Shown here in pieces: positions 33,714 through 42,959 of a stretch of 64,000 nt of DNA. Both the position numbers and the translations under genes were made by a program. The notes under the pieces are model-generated. The model was not told the DNA's origin. It saw only the letters and a program-made list of their open reading frames with translations, and did not search any database. Where the stretch lies: assembly GCF_016918015.1 (NCBI RefSeq), contig NZ_JAERMK010000016.1:22822-86821 (forward strand). The letters are read 5' to 3'. Source of the stretch: Glycomyces sp. YM15 (GTDB lineage: Bacteria; Actinomycetota; Actinomycetes; Mycobacteriales; Micromonosporaceae). Numbering within the stretch: the first letter of the stretch is position 1; each line of letters starts with the position of its first letter.

Positions 33714-34082
33714 TCAACGCGCCTGCCCGGTCCAGTGCGCAGCGATCGTTTCCGCAGCCCATGCTTCGGCGCGGTCCATCCACGCCCCCGCGCCGCCCTT
33801 TTCGCTGTCGCCATCGTCGTGTCGGTGCTTTTTGTGCCACTGGTCCCATTCGAACGCCGTGATGTGCCCTGCCGAGTGACTGAGGGCCGCAGCAACATCG
33901 GGGCCGCGCTCGGAACTGCGGTGCCGGCGGATGACCGCTGTTTCCGGGCCGGTGGCATGCAGCGTCAGCAGGACGGCGCTGGATGGGCGGAGCGTCCCAA
34001 GGTGTCGTTCCGGTTGCCCTGCCTCCAACGATTCGAGTACAGGGTTCAGGGACGCGAACTTGCCGATAGTGTCGGCGTCCAT
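33714..34082 (-). CDS. hypothetical protein
   Basis: The 122-residue product is polar, with a His/Lys/Asp-rich centre (WHKKHRHDDGDSEKGG) and a helical C-terminus. Not recognised. The ATG at 34082 shares a base with the stop of the preceding gene (TAATG). Confidence 0.6.
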   Translation of the reverse strand: MDADTIGKFASLNPVLESLEAGQPERHLGTLRPSSAVLLTLHATGPETAVIRRHRSSERGPDVAAALSHSAGHITAFEWDQWHKKHRHDDGDSEKGGAGAWMDRAEAWAAETIAAHWTGQAR

Positions 34083-34381
34083 TACCGCTGCCCCCGGTAC
34101 ACCGCTGCGGCGGTCGCCGCTTGCTCCTGCAGAAATGACTCCGGCCGGTCGAGGTCACCCGTCCACGACACGGTGAACGCTTCGTTGGCTTCCGCAATCG
34201 TTGCAGCGCACACACACCCGCGAGGAATGGCGAGCAGGCGCCCGTCCCCTGCATGAACGTCGACCCACAGTTCAAAGTTGAGGCCGCCGGCGCTCCACTC
34301 GTCGATGTGTCGCATTCGGTCCGGAATCCGCGTCAAGTCTTGCCCTGCCGCAGGTTCACCTTCTACTCTGATGTCAGCCAC
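34082..34381 (-). CDS. hypothetical protein
   Basis: The 99-residue product has LNFELWVDVHAGDGRLLAIP and a C-terminal helix ESFLQEQAATAAAVYRG. Not recognised. It begins the three-gene leftward operon, with AGAGAGGAAG upstream of the ATG at 34381, and is divergent from the XRE regulator at 34.6 kb. Confidence 0.62.
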   Translation of the reverse strand: MADIRVEGEPAAGQDLTRIPDRMRHIDEWSAGGLNFELWVDVHAGDGRLLAIPRGCVCAATIAEANEAFTVSWTGDLDRPESFLQEQAATAAAVYRGQR

Positions 34382-34579
34382 TGGAGGCTTCCTCTCTCGT
34401 GGTCAGGGCCGCCAGGCTGGTTGGACAGCCAGGTGGCCCATATCGTTTCGAATCAGCAGGCCGTCCGCGCCGTCGATGGGCGCCAACCTGCATGAGGCCA
34501 TCTCTGTAGTGTGGAACAGGAGCCTGCGGATATACCAGGCCTGCAGCGATTCCATTCGATTCCATGCGGAGGAACGGCA

Positions 34580-35776
34580 ATGACGGTCAGCGAGAACGGA
34601 CGCGTTCTCGGACGTACCATCCGAACGTTGCGTGAGCGAGCTGGCCGGTTCTCGCGGACCGAGTTCGCGCGCGCTTGCCACACTTCCGAATCGCACCTGA
34701 GGAACATCGAGAACGGCCACAAGGTGCCCTCGAAGGCGCTGCTGGCAGCCATTGAAAACGAGTTGGGCACCTCCGGTGTCCTGGCTCAACTCGCCGAGAG
34801 CACGCACCTTCCGACCCAGCGGCGGTCGCTCCTGCGAACCCTGAACCTCGCGGGCGCCGTGTTCCCCGACATTGATGAAGCCACGCCCGCGGCACGCATC
34901 GACCCTGCCGTCATGCGGTCGATGACGACTACGCTTCGCGACCTGGACAACCGGCACGGCGGCGGCCACGCCCACCATTCGATCGCCGCGTACTTCGACA
35001 ACCTCGCGAACCCGACGCTCACCGGGGCCCGCTCCGACGCGGAACGCCAGCTTCTTGCGCCCGTCGTCGCCGAACTTGCGTTGGTCGCCGGATGGTCCGC
35101 GTTCGATGCTGGCATCGCATCGGCGGCCCGCCGCTACTTCGACCAGGCCCGCACCATCGCGCATACGGCGAGCTTGAAAGCCCTGGAGTGCGAAATCGTC
35201 ATCGCGATCTCGAACCGGGCCGCTATCGCCGGTGACGCGAACGAAGCCGTGAACGCCGCCGAAGGTGCGGTCCGTGCGGCTGCGGCGATCGGCGACTGGT
35301 CCTTGACCGGTGAAGCGCGCATGGCGCTCGCCCACGGCATCGCACTCACTGGCGACGCCAAAGCCACCTCCCGCGCCATCAACGCAGCGGCTACCAATTT
35401 CGACCGGGCCGACCGCGTCGACGCCCCCGCGTGGATCGCCCACGTCGGTGAAGGCTGGTTCGACGGACGCATAGCCCAATGCCTGCGCCTGACCGCCGAC
35501 CATCGCAGTGCCGCGGCCGCCGCTGAACGCACCGCCGCGCTCGCGAAACCGGGGCCTCGAGGCAACTCGCTCAATCTCGCCCACTGCGCGCTCGTCATGT
35601 TCGCCGCAAGCCGCCCCGAAGAAGCCGCCCGCTACGCTATGCAGGCACTGCAAGCAGGCCGGACCGTTCACTCGGCTCGACTCGACAGCTACCGGTGGCA
35701 GATCGCCGCGGCCGCGCGCCCGTTCACCGGTGTCGAAGCGGTCGCCGAACTGGAATCGGTCCTGGCTGAACACTGA
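34580..35776 (+). CDS. XRE-family regulator with helical-repeat C-terminus
   Basis: The 398-residue protein has an N-terminal helix-turn-helix (FSRTEFARACHTSESHLRNI at about residues 24-43) and a long C-terminal region of TPR-like helix pairs (for example ARRYFDQARTIAHTASLKAL). This resembles Streptomyces regulators of the NsdA/BldD-neighbour type. The ATG at 34580 has GGAGGA upstream; the frame is open 69 bases earlier without conservation. Seven bases separate it from the SLOG-like gene, so the two are co-expressed. Confidence 0.85.
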   Translation: MTVSENGRVLGRTIRTLRERAGRFSRTEFARACHTSESHLRNIENGHKVPSKALLAAIENELGTSGVLAQLAESTHLPTQRRSLLRTLNLAGAVFPDIDEATPAARIDPAVMRSMTTTLRDLDNRHGGGHAHHSIAAYFDNLANPTLTGARSDAERQLLAPVVAELALVAGWSAFDAGIASAARRYFDQARTIAHTASLKALECEIVIAISNRAAIAGDANEAVNAAEGAVRAAAAIGDWSLTGEARMALAHGIALTGDAKATSRAINAAATNFDRADRVDAPAWIAHVGEGWFDGRIAQCLRLTADHRSAAAAAERTAALAKPGPRGNSLNLAHCALVMFAASRPEEAARYAMQALQAGRTVHSARLDSYRWQIAAAARPFTGVEAVAELESVLAEH

Positions 35777-35783
35777 GGAGAAC

Positions 35784-36275
35784 ATGGTGCGCATCGGCAT
35801 CACCGGACACATGAACCTGTCACCGGACACTGCAGACCTCATCAGGGACACATTCTTGGCCGCGCTCACCGAATCTGAGCGCACGGGAGGCGAACTGGTC
35901 GGCGTCTCCTGCCTTGCCGAAGGCGCCGACGCCATCTTCGCCCAAGCCGTCCTGGACACCGGCAGCATCCTTGAAGCGCTCCTGCCTGCCCCCGACTACC
36001 GCGACACCCGCGTCAGCGAATCGCACCTGCCGACGTTCGACGCGCTCGTCCAGCAGGCCCACACCGTCCGCTACGCCGCCGATGTCTCCTCGATGGACGC
36101 GTACGAAGCAGCGAACGCCGCCATGCTCGACTCCATCGACGTCCTGTGGGCCGTGTGGGACGGACAGCCGTCCCCAGCGTGGAAACACGGCGGCACGGCT
36201 GACGCGGTAGCGGCCGCTGAAGCTCGCGGTGTTCCCGTCCGCCGGTTCTGGCCGGCAGGCGCCGAACGCTCCTGA
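35784..36275 (+). CDS. SLOG-like nucleotide-binding protein
   Basis: The 163-residue protein resembles SLOG/LOG Rossmann folds. It has a first strand and loop VRIGITGHMNL, VGVSCLAEGADAIFAQ, ALLPAPDYR, and a late VLWAVWDGQPSPAWKHGGTADAV where the GGT contacts phosphate. SLOG proteins sense or process nucleotide derivatives in signalling and defence. The ATG at 35784 has GAGGAG upstream. It sits between an XRE regulator and a CYTH phosphohydrolase, hinting at a nucleotide-linked pathway. Confidence 0.72.
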   Translation: MVRIGITGHMNLSPDTADLIRDTFLAALTESERTGGELVGVSCLAEGADAIFAQAVLDTGSILEALLPAPDYRDTRVSESHLPTFDALVQQAHTVRYAADVSSMDAYEAANAAMLDSIDVLWAVWDGQPSPAWKHGGTADAVAAAEARGVPVRRFWPAGAERS

Positions 36276-36293
36276 CCGTTCAAAGCGACCACC

Positions 36294-36884
36294 GTGATCG
36301 AGGCCGAACTCAAAGCCCGCGTTGACAAACCCGCCCGCGTCCGCGCCGCACTCGCGGCACTCGCCGACGCCGAGAACGCCACCTACCGCGACACGTACTT
36401 CGACTGGCCCAGCCACCAGCTCGACGCCGAAGGCACCGAAGTGCGCCTCCGCACGATCGAGACGGCCGCCGGCGCCCGCCATCTCCTCACGTACAAGCAG
36501 CCTGCCGTGGACGCCTCCGGATCCAAACCCGAACACGAGACCACGGTCGCCGCCCCGGAACCGGTCGCAGCCATGCTGACAGGCCTGGGCATGGTCATCC
36601 TTGTGGCGTTGACGAAGCACTGTGTGAACTACCGGTTCGACCGCGCTGGCCGATCGATGCTGGCCACGCTCGTGACTGTCCCCGAACTCGACGGGTATTT
36701 CCTCGAAGTTGAGACAGTGTGCGAACCGGACGCCGTTGACGCTGCGCTCGCGGAGATCCGTGCGGTGCTTGAGGAGTTCGGACTTGCCGATCGTCTCGAC
36801 ACCAGTACCTACACAGGGTCGGTCAAAGCCGCCCGTGCAGGTGAGGGCACTGGAAAGGGAGCCTCGTCGGCGGCTGGAAGCTGA
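36294..36884 (+). CDS. CYTH-domain protein (class IV adenylate cyclase-like)
   Basis: The 196-residue product begins with EAELKAR, the ExExK signature of CYTH enzymes, which act on nucleoside triphosphates, thiamine triphosphate or polyphosphate. Further family features are VRLRTIETAAGARHLLTYKQP, alternating charged strands, and a late GYFLEVETV with metal-binding Glu residues. The start is GTG at 36294, 18 bases after the SLOG-like gene. Whether it is a cyclase or a phosphatase cannot be told. A second CYTH gene is at 42.3 kb. Confidence 0.85.
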   Translation: MIEAELKARVDKPARVRAALAALADAENATYRDTYFDWPSHQLDAEGTEVRLRTIETAAGARHLLTYKQPAVDASGSKPEHETTVAAPEPVAAMLTGLGMVILVALTKHCVNYRFDRAGRSMLATLVTVPELDGYFLEVETVCEPDAVDAALAEIRAVLEEFGLADRLDTSTYTGSVKAARAGEGTGKGASSAAGS

Positions 36885-37055
36885 AGCTTCGCATGCAGTG
36901 CCGGGGAGTCTCATTGATGGTCTCCGTCGCGTGGCCGGGCCGGGGTGTCGGTCTCCTTCATGGTGGTTGACGGGACAGGACGACTGAACTACACAATGGG
37001 ACGCAAAGGGACGTCTTCAATGCCAGAAGTCGTCCCCAGCTGAGGAAGAGGCCCC

Positions 37056-37823
37056 ATGCCCAACGAACGGTTGAAAGATGCGCTGCAGGCGGCGGGAATG
37101 ACTCCCGAATCTCTAGCTGCCGCAATCGAAGTCGATGACAAGACCGTGCGGCGCTGGATCACGAGCAGTCGGACGCCGTACCCGCGCCACCGTTCAACGG
37201 TCGCAGCGATCCTCGATGAGACTGAGGAATACCTGTGGCCGAGTATCGACACCGCCGAGCGTCAGGCTCGGGTGTCGCAGTCCGAAATCGTCGCCACCTA
37301 CCCGCGCCGCTATCAAGTACCGCCTGACCTGTGGCAGCGACTGTTCGACAACGCCACTGAACGCATCAGCATCCTCGTATACGCCGGGCTGTTCCTACCC
37401 GAGCATGACTTGCACCTGATCGCGGGCCTCAAACGGAAAGCCGCAGCCGGTACGAAGATCACGATCCTGCTCGGCGACCCCGACTGCGAAGCGGTGGCGG
37501 TCCGCGGCCGGGAGGAAGGCATTGGGGACGCGCTTGCAGCGAAGATCCGGAACGTGCTCGCTTTCTATCAGGAACTGCAAGGGACCGAGGGTGTCTTCGT
37601 CGGCTTCCACACCGCGACGCTGTACAACTCGATCTATCAGTTCGACGGCGAGATGCTGGTCAACACCCACCTGTATGGCTTCCCTGCTGCACACGCCCCG
37701 ATCCTCCACCTGCGCAGGCTTGCCGGTGGTGCACTGTTCTCCTCCTACGCTGACAGTTTCGACCGGGTCTGGAGCGCCGCCCGTGACGTCTGGACCGGCG
37801 ACCATGGCAAGGTGAGGCCATGA
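37056..37823 (+). CDS. HTH regulator with DUF5919 C-terminal domain
   Basis: The 255-residue protein has an N-terminal HTH (MTPESLAAAIEVDDKTVRRW) and a C-terminal domain typical of DUF5919, with ISILVYAGLFLPEHDLHL, TKITILLGDPD and LVNTHLYGFPAAHAPILHLR, resembling a phospholipase-D-like sensor. Such genes are widespread in Streptomyces next to small metabolic genes. It overlaps the following Nudix gene (ATGA), so it probably regulates or senses its product. Confidence 0.82.
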   Translation: MPNERLKDALQAAGMTPESLAAAIEVDDKTVRRWITSSRTPYPRHRSTVAAILDETEEYLWPSIDTAERQARVSQSEIVATYPRRYQVPPDLWQRLFDNATERISILVYAGLFLPEHDLHLIAGLKRKAAAGTKITILLGDPDCEAVAVRGREEGIGDALAAKIRNVLAFYQELQGTEGVFVGFHTATLYNSIYQFDGEMLVNTHLYGFPAAHAPILHLRRLAGGALFSSYADSFDRVWSAARDVWTGDHGKVRP

Positions 37824-38290
37824 GCCGAATCGACCACATCAACAACCCGAACGCGCCCGCGCCCAACAGCGTCGTGCCCTCGACAGTCGCGTTCGTGACC
37901 GACAGCGAGGGGCGGGTGCTGCTCATCCAACGGTCGGACAACGGAGACTGGGCCCTACCCGGCGGCGGCCACGACCTGGGTGAGCGCATAGCGGACACCG
38001 CGGTCCGCGAAACGAAGGAGGAGACGGGCCTCGACATCGAAATCACCGGTGTCATCGGCCTCTACACCGACCCCGGGCACCTCATCGAATACAGCGACGG
38101 TGAAGTGCGGCAGCAGTTCTCGATAGCGTTCCGCGGCAAACCGGTCGGAGGCTCGCTCGCCACCAGCGCCGAATCAGTCAAAGTCGCCTGGGTGGGCGCT
38201 GGCGAACTCGATGCCCTGCCGATTAACCCGTCGATGCGACTGCGGATCGAACACGGCTTCGCCGATCGACCCGACCCGTATATCGGCTAG
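37820..38290 (+). CDS. Nudix hydrolase
   Basis: The 156-residue protein has a Nudix box LPGGGHDLGERIADTAVRE ending TKEETGL, with all glutamates conserved. VLLIQRSDNGDW precedes the box as usual. It is coupled to the DUF5919 regulator by an ATGA overlap. Its stop CTAG is shared with the convergent HD gene (38287-38290), a four-base overlap of two stops. Confidence 0.9.
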   Translation: MSRIDHINNPNAPAPNSVVPSTVAFVTDSEGRVLLIQRSDNGDWALPGGGHDLGERIADTAVRETKEETGLDIEITGVIGLYTDPGHLIEYSDGEVRQQFSIAFRGKPVGGSLATSAESVKVAWVGAGELDALPINPSMRLRIEHGFADRPDPYIG

Positions 38291-38844
38291 CGCTCCTGCA
38301 GCCTGGCCTCAACACGTTCGGCAACGTCGAAGAACTCGCCCGCGCTAGCGCTGATGAACTCGTAGACGACCGAACCGGGCACATAGCGCTCCTGGACTTC
38401 AGCAACGCGTTCCTCGACAGTGACGTCCTGCCCGTCAGGCCCGGTGGTCAGGTCGCAATACCAGAGCAAGTCCGCCACAGGGCCGACCTCTCGAACGAAC
38501 TCACTGGACAGCTCCTTGTCCAGGCCGCGGAGCTCCGCTTCCGCGAGCGCGTTCGTGTGGTGCGCAACCAAGGCGGCGACGCGGTCGTCGAAACGTTCCG
38601 CTCGAAGCCAGCGCGCGCCATCAAGCGGATGGAAGCCGCTGGAGGCGACCTTCGGGGCGTAGCCGACGTCGTGCAGGACCGCGGACGCGACAAGGACCGA
38701 TTGGTCACGTGGATCAGGCAGTGTGGCGGCCAACGCGTCGGCTTTGGCGGCCACCGCCTCGACATGCCGCCATCGGCGAGGCAGCGTCGTTCCCAGGTTC
38801 AGCTTCGCGAGCGAGCTTGCGCATCTGACCAAGTTCGTTTGCAC
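38287..38844 (-). CDS. HD-domain phosphohydrolase
   Basis: The 185-residue protein carries the HD metal-binding pattern: His27 (WRHVEA), His58-Asp59 (SAVLHDVGYAP), and a later Asp in LLWYCDLTT. HD proteins hydrolyse phosphate esters of nucleotides, including dNTPs and alarmones. The start is GTG at 38844. A member of this size without extra domains is likely to act on small nucleotides; the exact substrate is unknown. Confidence 0.85.
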   Translation of the reverse strand: MQTNLVRCASSLAKLNLGTTLPRRWRHVEAVAAKADALAATLPDPRDQSVLVASAVLHDVGYAPKVASSGFHPLDGARWLRAERFDDRVAALVAHHTNALAEAELRGLDKELSSEFVREVGPVADLLWYCDLTTGPDGQDVTVEERVAEVQERYVPGSVVYEFISASAGEFFDVAERVEARLQER

Positions 38845-38940
38845 TCGCCGATCCTAGACCGCGTGAGACTCCCGTTGAGGGGCTCTGAACCTCGACTTAC
38901 ACGGCAGGTGGCCTCCCTCCAAAGCCACCAGTACTTGGGG

Positions 38941-39972
38941 CTACTTCGCTCCCGAAGCGAGACTGGCCGCGTCGGCAGCGGTCGCCAGCAGAACCCGTTC
39001 GATCGCTACAGGGATGGCGTGCATTGCCGCCCGCGGATCCTCGAACGGCTCCCCGCCGTCCTGCATCCACGCCCACGTGTCCCTGACTGTGTCAGCGAGC
39101 GGCCGCGGTGCGAATCCAGCCGCGAGCGCCCGTGACGGGTCGACCTGCCATGTTCCCGTGGCGGTTCGCCACAGTGGCGGCTGCGTCCACTCCCGAAGGT
39201 CGGCAGCCTGCAACTGGGCATCAGTGACCCACACCGGTGCGCCGGCAGCGCCAGTTGCCGCGAGGCACGCGTCGATGAGGCCGCCGAACGTGTCGCGGTC
39301 GAGCGGCGCCGCGAGGTTGAAGACGCCCGTGCTGGCGGCGGCCGCGTGGTCGAGGACGAACGCGGCAACGTCGCGAACGTCAACAGGCTGGATCCGCGTG
39401 CCCGGATCGCCGGGGGCAACGAAACGGCCCCCAGCGGCGATGCGCTCCAGCCACCACGTGAGCCGCCCCGAGTACTCCCACGGGCCGAGAATTACGCCGG
39501 GGCGGATAATGAGCGCCTGGCCGTCCGTCTCCCGCTCCACGGCGGCCTCCGCACCGGCCTTGTATATGCCGTACACGCCCGCTCCCCAGTCCCACGACGC
39601 CACGTCCACGTCCGGGTCGCCAGCGCGCCGCGGCGAGCCTTCATCGACCGGCTGGGCGGGCCAGTCCTGGTAGGCCGACACCGTGGACACGAACACGTAC
39701 CGGCCCGCAAGCGGGGCCAGGACGCGGGCGGCGTCGCGAACCTCCGCGGGGATCACGCCAGGAACGTCAACAACGACATCCCACGGGCCGTGCCCGGCCA
39801 GTCGGGCAAGGTCGGCCACGTTTCGACGGTCGCCCTGCACCGCTTCGCACCGTTCCGGTGCAGGCCCGGAGGATCCGCGGTTGAACACGGTGACCGACCA
39901 GCCGCGTCCGGCGGCATCGTCGACCACGGCACGGCCGAGAAACCTGGTGCCGCCCAAAACGAGTATGCGCAT
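38941..39972 (-). CDS. NAD-dependent epimerase/dehydratase (extended SDR)
   Basis: The 343-residue protein begins RILVLGGTRFLGRAV with the GxxGxxG NAD-binding loop. VFVSTVSAYQDW holds the catalytic Ser region, GVYGIYKAGAEAAV contains YxxxK, and RPGVILGPWEYSGR follows, all as in extended SDRs. It resembles the isoflavone-reductase/mRNA-binding CSP41-like group. The ATG at 39972 fits the family start. It is divergent from the TrmO-like gene. The substrate is unknown. Confidence 0.87.
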   Translation of the reverse strand: MRILVLGGTRFLGRAVVDDAAGRGWSVTVFNRGSSGPAPERCEAVQGDRRNVADLARLAGHGPWDVVVDVPGVIPAEVRDAARVLAPLAGRYVFVSTVSAYQDWPAQPVDEGSPRRAGDPDVDVASWDWGAGVYGIYKAGAEAAVERETDGQALIIRPGVILGPWEYSGRLTWWLERIAAGGRFVAPGDPGTRIQPVDVRDVAAFVLDHAAAASTGVFNLAAPLDRDTFGGLIDACLAATGAAGAPVWVTDAQLQAADLREWTQPPLWRTATGTWQVDPSRALAAGFAPRPLADTVRDTWAWMQDGGEPFEDPRAAMHAIPVAIERVLLATAADAASLASGAK

Positions 39973-40096
39973 ACACCGATACTGCACTGATATACGCAAC
40001 GGCACCAGACACGAAGCTGCCATCATGTCAGGACCAGAGGAACCGGCACCCGGCAAGAGCGCCTACGCTCGAACTCTGAGCACCCCAAGGAGTCGC

Positions 40097-40579
40097 ATGC
40101 CAGAGGAATTCACCGTCCGACCAGTCGCCCACGTCATCGGCGGCAGAGAGCAACCCACGGACGACTACTGGGGCGGCACGAAGTCGATCATCCGCATTGA
40201 CGACCCGCGGTTCGACGAAGAGTCCACTCGGGGTTTGGAAGAGTTCACCCACCTTGAAGTCGTGTTCTACTTCCACTTGACCGACCCCGCAGACCTGCAC
40301 TTCGGCGCTCGCGCCGCCCGCGACAACCCCGAATGGCCGAAAGTCGGCGTGTTCGGTCACCGGAACATGCGGCGCGTCAACTGGCTCGGCGTCAGCCGCT
40401 GCAAACTCCTCAAAGTCGACAGACTTGACCTGCACGTGGAAGACCTCGACGCTGTAGACGGCACCCCCATCTTGGACATTAAGCCCTGGTTTGCCGAGAT
40501 GGGTCCGCAAGGCGAGACGGGACAGCCTTCGTGGGTTACTGCGATGCTCGTGGACTACTTCGCTCCCAAGCAGACCTGA
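40097..40579 (+). CDS. TrmO/TsaA-family tRNA methyltransferase-like protein
   Basis: The 160-residue protein fits the TsaA/TrmO beta-barrel family, which methylates N6-threonylcarbamoyladenosine at tRNA position 37 using SAM. VRPVAHVIGGREQP starts the barrel, LEEFTHLEVVFYFHL corresponds to GFSHIWVLFxFH, and AVDGTPILDIKPWF to the invariant DGTPVLDIKPY. The middle RPNPIG motif is changed (HRNMRRVNWLGVS), so the activity may differ. The start ATG at 40097 follows AAGGAG. Confidence 0.82.
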   Translation: MPEEFTVRPVAHVIGGREQPTDDYWGGTKSIIRIDDPRFDEESTRGLEEFTHLEVVFYFHLTDPADLHFGARAARDNPEWPKVGVFGHRNMRRVNWLGVSRCKLLKVDRLDLHVEDLDAVDGTPILDIKPWFAEMGPQGETGQPSWVTAMLVDYFAPKQT

Positions 40580-40606
40580 CCACCGACCTCAACTCGGGAG
40601 CACCTT

Positions 40607-40942
40607 GTGACGATCGTGATTGACATCCGCTCCGGTGAAGTCCTCGAGGAGCTGCAGCAGGCGGTAGCGGACCGCGGCATCCGCAACGCGGCCATAACCC
40701 TAGTGGGCGGCGTTGACGCGTTTACGATTTCGACCATGCCAGCGCACAACGCCCTCCAGGACGACATCACCACGTACGACCAGCGCGGCGAACTCACCGG
40801 CACTGGCGAGGTCGTCGACGGCCGAGTCCATGTGCACGTCGTGTGCGGGATCGAAGGCGACGTGGCGAAAGAGGGCCACCTGCACGCTGCGACCGTGGCC
40901 ACGTTCTTCGTGCGCGCCTACGTCAACGAGATCACTGAATGA
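40607..40942 (+). CDS. PPC/DUF296-domain protein
   Basis: The 111-residue protein is a single PPC domain: RNAAITLVGGVDAFTISTMP, then ELTGTGEVVDGRVHVHVV and GDVAKEGHLHAATVATFF, where the His residues in the HxH and GHL positions can bind metal. Bacterial members are trimers of unknown function, some linked to flavin or folate biology. GTG start at 40607. It overlaps the flavoprotein gene by ATGA, so a joint role is likely. Confidence 0.85.
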   Translation: MTIVIDIRSGEVLEELQQAVADRGIRNAAITLVGGVDAFTISTMPAHNALQDDITTYDQRGELTGTGEVVDGRVHVHVVCGIEGDVAKEGHLHAATVATFFVRAYVNEITE

Positions 40943-41469
40943 GCACGGTCTACCTGATCGTCTGCGGCGCAGGCCCAGCAGCGCGCGCCCACGAGTTCAC
41001 TGAGCACACCGCGGCACGGGGATGGGAATGCCACGTGATCGCCACCGACATGGGCGCCCGCTTCATCGACCGCGAACGCCTCGAGACCGCCACCGGCCAC
41101 CGGGTAATCACGACCCACCGGGAACCGGGAACACCCCGCCGGGACCGGCCCGCAGCGGACGCGGTCGTGATTGCCCCAGCGACCGCGAACACCATCTGCA
41201 AACTCGCCGCCGGGATCACCGACACGTACGCTCTCGATGTCGCCTCCGAATGCATCGGTCTCAGCGTGCCCACCGTCATCGCCCCGTTCGCGAATACCGC
41301 CCTGACCGGGAGAGCGCCTTACCAGCGCGCCGTCCAAGCGCTGGCCGCTGAGGGCGTCACGATCCTGGACGTGCCCAGCCACCGCCCGCATGAGGGCGCT
41401 CGGCACCTCGACCGTTTCCCATGGGCGCAAGCGTTCGACGCCGCGCTCGCCTCTGTTCGGAGTGGATGA
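40939..41469 (+). CDS. flavoprotein of the PPC-decarboxylase family
   Basis: The 176-residue protein matches the Flavoprotein family (PF02441) that includes CoaC and Dfp. YLIVCGAGPAARAHEFTEH starts the Rossmann-like fold, and ADAVVIAPATANTICKLAAG with ITDTYALD is the FMN-binding signature. VPTVIAPFANTAL follows where decarboxylases have the PAMN clamp. The clamp is altered, so the reaction may not be phosphopantothenoylcysteine decarboxylation. Coupled to the PPC gene by ATGA. Confidence 0.85.
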   Translation: MSTVYLIVCGAGPAARAHEFTEHTAARGWECHVIATDMGARFIDRERLETATGHRVITTHREPGTPRRDRPAADAVVIAPATANTICKLAAGITDTYALDVASECIGLSVPTVIAPFANTALTGRAPYQRAVQALAAEGVTILDVPSHRPHEGARHLDRFPWAQAFDAALASVRSG

Positions 41470-41583
41470 CCCCGGAACGAGCTGCCTGTGCGGGGGATGG
41501 CGCCCCTATGCCTCGCATGCGTACGCTGACTGCTCAAGGTGTTGCGCGCGTGGGAGTCCACCGTGAACGGGTGAGGTGGTGTG

Positions 41584-42186
41584 ATGATCGAGTTCGGGAA
41601 CGGTGAGATTGGATGCGACCATGACGCGTTCCGTAAACGCTTCAACACGTCCGACTGGAAGTCGATTACGCCCGCGACAGGCGACGAGGGCCTGCGCGCC
41701 GACATGTACAGCGACCCCGACGCCGGTCCAGGGCACGTGCGAGCCATTGTCGCCGAAGCGACCAAGATCGGCGACGTCTGGCAGATGCGGCTCTGCGCGA
41801 CCGTGGTCGACAATGACGGTCAGGCGCACACAGGAACCCTCGGGAAGCACTATAAGGAACTGACCTCAGCGGCCTCGGCGAAGATGCAGGCGACACGGAA
41901 CGCGCACGGGTTCGCGCGGGGCAACCGCGTGGAGTTCGAACCTGACGTTCACAGCGGGCCGTGGCAGCCCGGCGACTGGGTGATCGACGCGGCCGGTGCT
42001 GTATGGGTTCGCGCCTCAGAAACGGATGCGGCCGCGGGCATGGCCTGGGCGAAACCGCCAGCGGCGGCGAGACGCCAGCGCGCGAGCACGACCGTCGTTG
42101 CCGTTCCCGCGGGCCGCGTGGACGATGCGCGGGTGACCCTTCCGGTGCACCTGCTCATTCGGAACGGGTACCCAGTGCAGGCCTGA
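41584..42186 (+). CDS. hypothetical protein
   Basis: The 200-residue product is not recognised. It has mixed alpha/beta character, with RADMYSDPDAGPGHVRAIVA and WQMRLCATVVDNDGQ in the first half and a basic helical stretch (AAARRQRASTT) near residue 165. I chose the ATG at 41584 over the adjacent GTG at 41581. AGGTGG lies upstream. Confidence 0.62.
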   Translation: MIEFGNGEIGCDHDAFRKRFNTSDWKSITPATGDEGLRADMYSDPDAGPGHVRAIVAEATKIGDVWQMRLCATVVDNDGQAHTGTLGKHYKELTSAASAKMQATRNAHGFARGNRVEFEPDVHSGPWQPGDWVIDAAGAVWVRASETDAAAGMAWAKPPAAARRQRASTTVVAVPAGRVDDARVTLPVHLLIRNGYPVQA

Positions 42187-42303
42187 CGGCGCCGCCCGGC
42201 ACCAACGCGCACCACCGGGCCCCGGTCACCTGGGCAACTCGGTACGGTCTCATCTGGACGCCCGAGGTGAGCGAGTGTCGGCCCCAGCGCTTACCGTTAC
42301 CGG

Positions 42304-42870
42304 ATGCGTCACGAAGTCGAATGCAAGTACCGCCTGGGCGACCCCGCCGAACTCGTCATCGCCCGCCTCGCCGGCCACGGGGCCATCTGGTCCGATTCGA
42401 AGCTCCAGGATGACCAGGCGTACGCCGAAGTTGGCTGGAGGCACGGCATGGCGAAAGTCGGATACACGTTCGCGCGCCTCCGCACCGAGAACGGGACGCG
42501 GACGTGGTTCACGGTCAAGGAGCCCCGGGTCAACAGCATGGCCAGCCTTGAGCAGGAAACCGAAGTGCTCGACCGTGACGCCATGCACGAAGCGCTCCTC
42601 ATCATGGGTTACCGGCCGACCGTCCGCATCCGCAAGACCCGCCGGGCCGCCACCGTCGACGGGATCGTGATCTGCCTCGACGACGTGGAAGGCCTCGGAA
42701 TGTTCCTTGAAGCGGAAGTCATGATCGGTGAGGATGCCGACGCGATCGCCACGCAAGCACTGCTGCATGAGCGGGTGACCGCGTTCGGATTCGACCTCGA
42801 GCGCGTCGAGGACACGTACGACACGCTGCTGGCGAACGCCAGTGGTGCCGCGTCTGCGATCGCGGCGTGA
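42304..42870 (+). CDS. CYTH-domain protein (CyaB-like)
   Basis: The 188-residue protein begins MRHEVECKYRL, the ExExK signature in its EVECKYR form typical of class IV adenylate cyclases. FARLRTENGTRTWFTVKEPR, RIRKTRRAATVD and LGMFLEAEVM with the paired Glu ligands follow. It differs clearly from the CYTH protein at 36.3 kb, so the two are not recent duplicates. The product nucleotide or phosphate substrate is unknown. Confidence 0.88.
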   Translation: MRHEVECKYRLGDPAELVIARLAGHGAIWSDSKLQDDQAYAEVGWRHGMAKVGYTFARLRTENGTRTWFTVKEPRVNSMASLEQETEVLDRDAMHEALLIMGYRPTVRIRKTRRAATVDGIVICLDDVEGLGMFLEAEVMIGEDADAIATQALLHERVTAFGFDLERVEDTYDTLLANASGAASAIAA

Positions 42871-42959
42871 TGATGGACGTTGACTGTGGGCGTTGACCTC
42901 TCCGCTCTTCGGACGAACCGACACGGTAAACCTGGTGACAGTCTTGCGATCATGAACGC

